From: Firmicutes bacterium UBA3936
GTDB taxonomy: Bacteria; Bacillota; Dethiobacteria; Dethiobacterales; Dethiobacteraceae
Direction: 5' to 3'
NCBI GenBank assembly: GCA_002385745.1
Contig: DGEC01000067.1
Location: forward strand, 1-12,294
DNA length: 12,294 nucleotides
Made by a program: the position numbers and the translations under genes. The notes under the pieces were generated by a model, which ran no database searches, had not been told where the DNA came from, and was given only the letters and a program-made list of their open reading frames with translations. Shown here in pieces: positions 7,779-12,294 of the stretch (positions are counted from its first letter, which is position 1; the number at the start of each line of letters is the position of its first letter).

Positions 7779-7821
7779 AAATCCGCAGACATTTTGTTTG
7801 CGGATTTTCACTTTGCAAACA
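7779..7821. repeat. Two overlapping, mutually exclusive inverted repeats
   Basis: AAATCCGCA (7779-7787) is perfectly complementary to TGCGGATTT (7799-7807). TGTTTGC (7795-7801) is perfectly complementary to GCAAACA (7815-7821). The arms share 7799-7801, so as nucleic-acid hairpins they cannot both form fully. They sit just upstream of, and overlap, the -35 of a possible plus-strand promoter. They could be operator half-sites or alternative RNA stems; neither is proven. Confidence 0.5.
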
Positions 7822-7840
7822 GGCGAAAAAGATATATGAT
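7813..7840 (+). promoter_or_regulatory. Possible distal promoter of the aldo/keto reductase gene
   Basis: TTGCAA (7813-7818, 4 of 6 to consensus), a 16-base spacer and TATGAT (7835-7840, 5 of 6). The surrounding DNA is AT-rich, so chance matches are more likely here. The -35 lies within the 7-bp inverted repeat arm at 7815-7821, which would suit control by a DNA-binding regulator. Confidence 0.35.
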
Positions 7841-7873
7841 AATGATATATAATTAAATTAAAGAAAAAAGTTA

Positions 7874-7882
7874 TGGTATAAT
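7874..7882 (+). promoter_or_regulatory. Extended -10 promoter of the aldo/keto reductase gene
   Basis: TGGTATAAT: a perfect -10 hexamer (7877-7882) with the extended TGn element. The -35 region is weak (only TTAAAT-like sequence), which extended -10 promoters tolerate. Transcription would begin near 7889, giving a leader of about 39 bases that contains a GGGGGAG ribosome site. Confidence 0.6.
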
Positions 7883-7927
7883 ATGTAATAAAACCGGTAT
7901 GCTGAAAAGCACAGGAAGGGGGAGCTT

Positions 7928-9094
7928 ATGCAGTACAGAAAATTCGGTCGTCTTGACTGGCAGGTTTCAGCCCTGGGATTCGGCGCCATGCGCCTGCCCA
8001 CTACCGACGGCAATCCGATGAGTGACAAGGTTGATGAAGAAGAAGCCATTGCCATGATTCGCTATGCCATTGACCACGGAGTTAATTATGTAGATACGGC
8101 ATGGCCCTACCATTTTGGGAAAAGTGAAGTAATTGTCGGGAAAGCGCTGCAGGACGGCTACCGGCAGAAGGTTAAAATTGCAACAAAATCGCCGGTACGC
8201 GAGTTTAAAACAGCCGATGAATTTGATCGCATCCTTGATGAGCAGCTGAGAAGGCTGCAGCAGGATTATATTGATTTTTACCTGCTGCACGGGATAAACA
8301 AGGATCAGTGGGAAAATATTGTTTTAAAACTGGACATCCTGAAAAAAGCCGAGGCAGCTCTTGCCGACGGGCGAATAAAACACTTTGGCTTTTCCTTTCA
8401 TGACGATTTGCCTGCTTTTAAACAAATTGTTGACGGCTATGACAAATGGGAGTTCTGCCAGATACAGTACAACTATCTGGACGTTGAAAACCAGGCGGGG
8501 ACGGAAGGCCTGAAGTATGCCGCCTCCAAGGGGCTTGCCGTAGTGATTATGGAACCCTTGCTGGGCGGTAAACTGGTGAATCCTGCCGGGGATATTCTTG
8601 AGATTATGCGGGAAGCCGACAGCAACCGCACGCCTGCCGACTGGGCGCTGCAGTGGCTGTGGAACCAGGAGGAAGTGTCCGTTGTATTAAGCGGCATGTC
8701 CAACATGCAGCAGGTTGTGGAAAATATTGCTTCCGCGGAAAGGTCGGGCATTAATTCCATGACTCCGCAGGAGCTTGATGTCATCAGCCGTGTGCGGGAA
8801 AAATTCCAGGCCAAAAGCCTTATCCCCTGCACAGGCTGCGCCTACTGCATGCCCTGTCCCAATAATGTGGCAATACCGAGCGTTTTCAGGGTTTTCAATG
8901 AGGGCTACATGTTTGCCGATGTGGAAGCTGCGCGCCGCTTTTACAACGGCTTTCTCAAGGAAGAGACAAGGGCTTCCGGCTGTGTGGAGTGCCGAGCCTG
9001 TGAGGATAAATGCCCGCAGGGTATTCCCATCAGCGAGTGGATGCCCAAGGTTCACAGCGTGCTTGGAGAAGGAAAGGACTACGAAGCCGTCTAA
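7928..9094 (+). CDS. Aldo/keto reductase with C-terminal two-cluster ferredoxin domain
   Basis: A 388-aa fusion of an aldo/keto reductase TIM barrel (about 1-290) and a C-terminal 4Fe-4S dicluster domain. The AKR tetrad is recognisable: Asp56 (VDTAWPY), Tyr61, Lys87 (IATKS) and His121 (DFYLLHG). The tail has CxxCxxCxxCP at Cys301, 304, 307 and 310 and CxxCxxCxxxCP at Cys352, 355, 358 and 362, enough for two [4Fe-4S] clusters. This architecture is a known AKR subgroup in anaerobes; its substrate and electron partner are generally uncharacterised. The iron-sulfur domain suggests electron exchange with ferredoxin or another redox protein, beyond simple NADPH use. The ATG at 7928 follows a GGGGGAG site at good spacing. 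It is a single-gene unit with its own promoter and terminator, divergent from the flavoprotein gene. Confidence 0.95.
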   Translation: MQYRKFGRLDWQVSALGFGAMRLPTTDGNPMSDKVDEEEAIAMIRYAIDHGVNYVDTAWPYHFGKSEVIVGKALQDGYRQKVKIATKSPVREFKTADEFDRILDEQLRRLQQDYIDFYLLHGINKDQWENIVLKLDILKKAEAALADGRIKHFGFSFHDDLPAFKQIVDGYDKWEFCQIQYNYLDVENQAGTEGLKYAASKGLAVVIMEPLLGGKLVNPAGDILEIMREADSNRTPADWALQWLWNQEEVSVVLSGMSNMQQVVENIASAERSGINSMTPQELDVISRVREKFQAKSLIPCTGCAYCMPCPNNVAIPSVFRVFNEGYMFADVEAARRFYNGFLKEETRASGCVECRACEDKCPQGIPISEWMPKVHSVLGEGKDYEAV

Positions 9095-9103
9095 TCTTTA
9101 CTT

Positions 9104-9140
9104 TGCCGCCGGCAGTAAAAACCGGCGGCATTTTTGTTTT
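9104..9140 (+). terminator. Intrinsic terminator of the aldo/keto reductase gene
   Basis: TGCCGCCGG (9104-9112) and CCGGCGGCA (9122-9130) form a perfect 9-bp GC-rich stem with a 9-base loop, followed directly by TTTTTGTTTT. It begins 9 bases after the stop codon and separates this gene from the efflux operon. Confidence 0.94.
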
Positions 9141-9180
9141 AAAATGTTTAAATATTATGGGAATTTTTTTAAAATGAGTA

Positions 9181-9209
9181 TTGTAATAGCAGGAAAAATG
9201 CTGTAAAAT
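9181..9209 (+). promoter_or_regulatory. Promoter of the MarR/ABC exporter operon
   Basis: TTGTAA (9181-9186, 4 of 6), a 17-base spacer, and TAAAAT (9204-9209, 5 of 6). Transcription would start near 9216, inside the palindrome that follows. The next good ribosome site is at 9254-9259, so the leader is about 50 bases. Confidence 0.65.
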
Positions 9210-9212
9210 AGG

Positions 9213-9235
9213 TTAGTAAACTAATTGGTTGCTAA
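9213..9235. promoter_or_regulatory. Probable MarR operator (imperfect 23-bp palindrome)
   Basis: The sequence starts TTAGTAAAC and ends GGTTGCTAA; comparing it with its own reverse complement, the outer TTAG/CTAA arms and most inner positions match around a centre at 9224. A smaller perfect repeat, TTAGT-AA-ACTAA, occupies 9213-9224. AT-rich TTAG..CTAA palindromes are typical of MarR-family sites. It lies 3 bases after the -10 hexamer, over the expected start site, where a bound repressor would block transcription. The MarR gene directly downstream makes autoregulation likely. Confidence 0.68.
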
Positions 9236-9267
9236 TCTAAGTATTATTCCATAGGGAGGTAATGTGC

Positions 9268-9729
9268 GTGGAAAAAGCCGGGAATGAATTGACTCAAAAG
9301 CTCATGGACGCTTTTTTCCGTATCATGCGCATGCATCCGAAAAACCATGTGCCCGGCGTCAAGCACAGTGAGATTGTCATTCTTTTGTTTATCAAGCGAA
9401 AAATGGACAAAACGCAAACGGGTATCAGAATAGGAGATTTGAGCCGCATTATGAGAGTTACTTCTCCCACGGTTACCCAGTTTATCAACCGCCTGGAGGA
9501 AAAAGGTTTCGTCAAGAGGAAAAGTGACCCCGGTGATCGCCGGTATATCCGGGTTATACTGACAAAACAGGGTGAAGATGTTCTGCAGCAGGCCTGGGAA
9601 GCATTGGTCGCGGACTTTAACAGCCTGATTAAATACCTGGGCGAGGAACAAAGCCGGCTGCTGGCGGATCTGCTGCTTAAAAGCTACGATTTTTTTACCA
9701 AGGACATAGATGTTAACCGGGAGGGATAG
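9268..9729 (+). CDS. MarR-family transcriptional repressor
   Basis: A 153-aa winged-helix regulator of typical MarR length. The DNA-binding core has helix 3/recognition helix TSPTVTQFINRLEEKG, and the wing contains the family-typical DPGDRRY followed by IRVILTKQG. It is expected to dimerise and to repress its own operon until a ligand binds. The GTG at 9268 is chosen over the in-frame ATG at 9262: the GGGAGG site at 9254-9259 is only 2 bases from the ATG but 8 from the GTG. The ATG start would add two residues (Met-Cys) before it. It is directly followed by the exporter genes in the same orientation and overlaps their ribosome site. This context points to a repressor of drug or metabolite efflux. 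Confidence 0.94.
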   Translation: MEKAGNELTQKLMDAFFRIMRMHPKNHVPGVKHSEIVILLFIKRKMDKTQTGIRIGDLSRIMRVTSPTVTQFINRLEEKGFVKRKSDPGDRRYIRVILTKQGEDVLQQAWEALVADFNSLIKYLGEEQSRLLADLLLKSYDFFTKDIDVNREG

Positions 9730-9735
9730 TTGCTT

Positions 9736-11463
9736 ATGGCGCGGTTGCTGCATTACTTAAAACCTTACAGATTTCTGGTAGTGGCTTCTCTTGCCATGGT
9801 GGTAATACGGGCGGTTATTGACTTGTACCTGCCTCAGCTGACAGCAGATATTATAGATATCGGTGTGGTAAATGCCGATATCCCGTTTATTCTGCGGGTC
9901 GGTGCCCTCATGCTGGCGGTTGCCGCGGCCGGCGGCGCCTGCAACCTTTTAGGAAGCTATTTTGCAGCCCGGGCTTCCGCCGGCTATGCCCGTGATCTGA
10001 GAAAAGTTGTCTTTGCCCATGTGGAAAGCTTTTCCCTGCAGGAATTCGACAAGTTTGGGACCGCATCCCTGATTACCAGGACGACCAACGATATTCAACA
10101 GCTGCAGATGGTTGTTATGACGGGATTGCGCATGATGGTCATGGCTCCGATTATGAGCGTTGGCGGTATAGTAATGGCCGTTTCCAAGGATCCCGGACTT
10201 TCTTTAATTTTTCTCATTGCCGTTCCCATTCTCTTTGTGTTGGTCACATTTATAGCGCGCAAAGGTACACCCATGTTCAGAAGCATGCAGAAGAAGCTGG
10301 ACAGAATTAATCTGGTAATGCGGGAAGGACTGACCGGGATACGGGTTATCAGAGCCTTTAACCGGGATGAATATGAAAAGAAACGTTTTGAAGAGGCAAA
10401 CCTGGATTTTATGCAGACCGCTATCCGTGTTTTTCGCATTATGGCTGTAATGATGCCGGTTATGATGATGGTAATGAACCTGACAACAGTCAGCATAATT
10501 TGGTTTGGCGGCATCCGTATTGACCGGGGGCATATGATGGTGGGCGATTTAATGGCCTTTATCCAGTACGGCATGCACATTATGTTTTCCATGTTTGCCC
10601 TGTCCATGCTCTTTGTCATGATACCCCGGGCGGCAGCTTCCCTTGCCAGGGTTAACGAAGTGCTTGACACAAAACCGTCGATCAAGGATCCCGAAAATCC
10701 CGTCAAGCCTGGAGATAAACGCGGCTATGTCGAGTTCAGGGACGTTACCTTTTCTTACCCCGGGGCTGAACGACCGGCTTTAAGCAACATAACATTTAGT
10801 GCCGGGCCCGGTGAAGTCACAGCTATTATCGGCGGAACCGGCTCAGGCAAATCAACCCTTTCCAGCCTGCTCTTGCGCTTTTATGATGTGCAAAGCGGCA
10901 GCATCCTGGTAGACGGGATAGATATCAGAGAGATGACGCAGAAAGAGCTGCGGGCTAAAATCGGCTATGCTCCCCAGAGAGCGGTATTGTTTTCCGGATC
11001 TGTTGCCGACAATATCCGCTACGGCAAAAAAGACGCTACCATTGAGGAAGTCCGGCATGCCGCAGAGATTGCCCAGGCCAAGGACTTTGTTGAAAAGATG
11101 CCCGAGCAATATGATGCCGAGATCTCCCAGAGAGGCACAAACATTTCCGGCGGCCAGAAGCAGCGTCTTTCCATTGCCAGGGCCCTGGTGGGCAGACCGG
11201 AGATTTATATCTTTGACGACACTTTTTCCGCTCTTGACTTTAAGACCGATGCCAGGCTGCGCGCTGCCCTGAAAAGTGAGACGGCAGACGCAACGGTGAT
11301 TATAGTTGCCCAAAGAGTTAATACGGTGATGGATGCCGACCGGATTATTGTGCTGGAGGACGGCCGGATTGCCGGTATCGGTACTCACGAAGAGCTGCTG
11401 AAAGATAACGAGATATACCGGGAAATTGTTTTCTCGCAGCTGTCTGAGGAGGAGATAGCATGA
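9736..11463 (+). CDS. ABC exporter half-transporter with degenerate ATP site (heterodimer subunit A)
   Basis: A 575-aa half-transporter: six-helix ABC membrane domain (about 1-310) and nucleotide-binding domain (about 330-575). NBD motifs: Walker A GGTGSGKS (366-373), Q-loop Gln414, signature ISGGQKQ (470-476) and Walker B IYIFDD (490-495). Asp495 replaces the usual catalytic Glu, and the switch residue is Gln526 (VAQR) instead of His. These two changes are the hallmark of the degenerate-site subunit in heterodimeric exporters such as TM287/288 and BmrCD. It should therefore pair with the next gene, whose start overlaps its stop as ATGA. Homology begins at MARLLHYLKPYRF, so I use the ATG at 9736. 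A TTG at 9730, directly after the MarR stop and 5 bases from the GGGAGGG site, is a possible alternative adding two residues. The exported substrate is unknown; drugs or lipids are plausible. Confidence 0.94.
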   Translation: MARLLHYLKPYRFLVVASLAMVVIRAVIDLYLPQLTADIIDIGVVNADIPFILRVGALMLAVAAAGGACNLLGSYFAARASAGYARDLRKVVFAHVESFSLQEFDKFGTASLITRTTNDIQQLQMVVMTGLRMMVMAPIMSVGGIVMAVSKDPGLSLIFLIAVPILFVLVTFIARKGTPMFRSMQKKLDRINLVMREGLTGIRVIRAFNRDEYEKKRFEEANLDFMQTAIRVFRIMAVMMPVMMMVMNLTTVSIIWFGGIRIDRGHMMVGDLMAFIQYGMHIMFSMFALSMLFVMIPRAAASLARVNEVLDTKPSIKDPENPVKPGDKRGYVEFRDVTFSYPGAERPALSNITFSAGPGEVTAIIGGTGSGKSTLSSLLLRFYDVQSGSILVDGIDIREMTQKELRAKIGYAPQRAVLFSGSVADNIRYGKKDATIEEVRHAAEIAQAKDFVEKMPEQYDAEISQRGTNISGGQKQRLSIARALVGRPEIYIFDDTFSALDFKTDARLRAALKSETADATVIIVAQRVNTVMDADRIIVLEDGRIAGIGTHEELLKDNEIYREIVFSQLSEEEIA

Positions 11464-12294
11464 CCAGCAAACAACAGCACCCCAAAGAGATGCCCGAACG
11501 CTTCAGGCGCAGACCGCCGGGCAGGCCCCGCGGCGGGCCCGGAGCGCTGATGATGCCCGGAGAAAAACCGAAAAACTTCCGCAAAACCATCTTTCGATTA
11601 CTGCGCTATCTAAGGCCCCATTTTATTCCTTTTTCACTGGTAATAATTTTTGCCGTTGCCGGAGAATTGTTTAATGTTGTCAGCCCGAAAATTTCCGGTA
11701 GAGCAACCACCATCTTGTTTAACGGGATTATGGATAAAATGCGGGGAGTCCCCGGGGCGGCCATTGATTTTGCTGGTATTGCCAGCGTTTTAAAAACACT
11801 TATAGCGCTCTACGCCCTCAGCGCCGTTTTCCGCTACTTCCAGCAATATATTATGGCCGGTATTTCCCAAAAGACTGTCTTTGATATGCGCAGGGATGTC
11901 AGTGAAAAAATTGCCCGCCTGCCCTTAAAATTTTATGATTCCCAATCCTATGGAGATATCTTAAGCCGGGTAACAAACGACGTGGACCTTATTGCCGGTA
12001 CGCTGCAGGATAGCATTGCGCAGATTCTGGAATCGTTGATAACCGTTGTCGGGGTCATAATTATGATGATTTCCATCAGCGGCTGGATGACTTTGCTTGC
12101 TTTCCTCTCACTGCCTCTGGCTTTCGTAGTTACTCGGGAGGTTGCCAAACGATCCCAGAAGCTTTTTGCCGCCCGGCAAAGAGAACTGGGAAATCTGAAC
12201 GGTCACATTGAAGAAATGTATGGCGGCCATTTAATAGTTAAGGCTTTCAATCACGAAGAAACATCAATTCAAGAGTTTAATCTTATACACATCT
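11460..12294 (+). CDS. ABC exporter half-transporter, heterodimer subunit B, partial
   Basis: The N-terminal part (about 278 codons) of a second ABC exporter half; the nucleotide-binding domain lies beyond the window. It starts with an ATG overlapping the upstream stop and preceded by GAGGAGGAG. The first 45 residues or so are a Pro/Arg/Gly-rich cytoplasmic extension (for example PPGRPRGGPG), as in the longer partner of many heterodimeric exporters. Membrane helices follow (about 55-75 and 110-130), then KFYDSQSYGDILSRVTND (about residues 158-175), the conserved ABC exporter segment before helix 3, and then GHIEEMYGG and IVKAFNHEE. By analogy with its partner it should carry the intact catalytic Glu, but this cannot be seen. 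The last four or five residues are doubtful because the terminal 14 bases resemble a sequencing adapter. Confidence 0.92.
   Translation, partial: MTSKQQHPKEMPERFRRRPPGRPRGGPGALMMPGEKPKNFRKTIFRLLRYLRPHFIPFSLVIIFAVAGELFNVVSPKISGRATTILFNGIMDKMRGVPGAAIDFAGIASVLKTLIALYALSAVFRYFQQYIMAGISQKTVFDMRRDVSEKIARLPLKFYDSQSYGDILSRVTNDVDLIAGTLQDSIAQILESLITVVGVIIMMISISGWMTLLAFLSLPLAFVVTREVAKRSQKLFAARQRELGNLNGHIEEMYGGHLIVKAFNHEETSIQEFNLIHI
12281..12294. other. Probable Nextera/Tn5 mosaic-end remnant
   Basis: The final 14 bases, TCTTATACACATCT, are identical to the last 14 bases of the 19-base Tn5 mosaic end used in Nextera libraries, and they end exactly at the window end. The reading frame stays open, but the encoded residues after EFN (LIHI) do not fit the EFNEIN-like continuation expected of the family. 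The first five adapter bases are missing, so a simple untrimmed read-through does not fully explain it. Confidence 0.65.

Larger units (their letters stand above)
7619..7927. other. Divergent intergenic region with inverted repeats and promoters
   Basis: These 309 bases separate the minus-strand flavoprotein gene from the plus-strand aldo/keto reductase. No convincing gene lies inside. The left part (7619-7700) holds a structured leader for the flavoprotein, the centre (7779-7821) holds two overlapping inverted repeats, and the right part (7813-7882) is very AT-rich with two plausible plus-strand promoters. I found no strong minus-strand promoter for the flavoprotein gene. Confidence 0.7.

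Noticed and set aside
7779..7807. Intrinsic terminator in the divergent intergenic region
   Set aside because: No gene ends before it on either strand and it is followed by at most four T, so a regulatory repeat is a better description.
9254..9267. ATG at 9262 as the MarR start
   Set aside because: Only 2 bases separate it from the GGGAGG site, while the in-frame GTG at 9268 has the usual 8-base spacing; the ATG remains possible.
10095..10706. Minus-strand open frame of 203 codons opposite the first exporter half
   Set aside because: It is antisense to the conserved membrane domain; its hydrophobic and Ile/Arg/Met-rich composition reflects the opposite-strand codons.
1..12294. CRISPR array, insertion sequence, prophage genes, tRNA or rRNA
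   Set aside because: I saw no regularly spaced repeats, transposase or phage-like reading frames, terminal inverted repeats with duplications, or tRNA-like cloverleaf sequence.

Overview
The window most likely comes from an anaerobic, moderately GC-rich Firmicute of the Clostridia type. The support is indirect: strong AGGAGG-type ribosome binding sites, sigma-A-like promoters, short T-tract terminators, a lipoprotein-type substrate-binding protein, an Fe-S aldo/keto reductase, and a MarR plus heterodimeric ABC exporter operon. No rRNA or tRNA marker is present, so the placement is an inference. Both ends cut through genes, and the last 14 bases match part of the Nextera/Tn5 mosaic end. The window may therefore be a whole, imperfectly trimmed contig.

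Left part (1-4202, minus strand): a five-gene oligopeptide/dipeptide-type ABC importer operon, transcribed right to left as permease B, permease C, ATPase D, ATPase F, then the lipoprotein substrate-binding protein, which is cut by the window edge. The genes overlap or nearly touch. The binding-protein gene is last.

Middle (4291-7618, minus strand): glutaminyl-tRNA synthetase (glnS), with a near-consensus promoter upstream and a clear intrinsic terminator that separates it from the importer operon. Upstream of glnS is a markedly AT-rich gene for an FAD-dependent oxidoreductase of the phytoene desaturase/retinol saturase type.

Divergent intergenic region (7619-7927): 309 bases with no gene but with several inverted repeats and promoter-like sites. 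To its right, on the plus strand, is an aldo/keto reductase with a C-terminal two-cluster ferredoxin domain, ending in a strong intrinsic terminator.

Right part (9181-12294, plus strand): a compact efflux operon. It has a promoter with an imperfect 23-bp palindrome over the expected transcription start, a MarR-family repressor, and two ABC half-transporters. The first has a degenerate ATP site (Asp for the catalytic Glu, Gln for the switch His), as in heterodimeric multidrug exporters. The second is cut by the window end.

I looked for an undescribed system and did not find convincing evidence of one. The most worthwhile oddities are the divergent flavoprotein/Fe-S reductase pair with its structured intergenic region, the base-composition shift at the flavoprotein gene, the palindromic operator of the efflux operon, and the probable adapter remnant at the 3' end.
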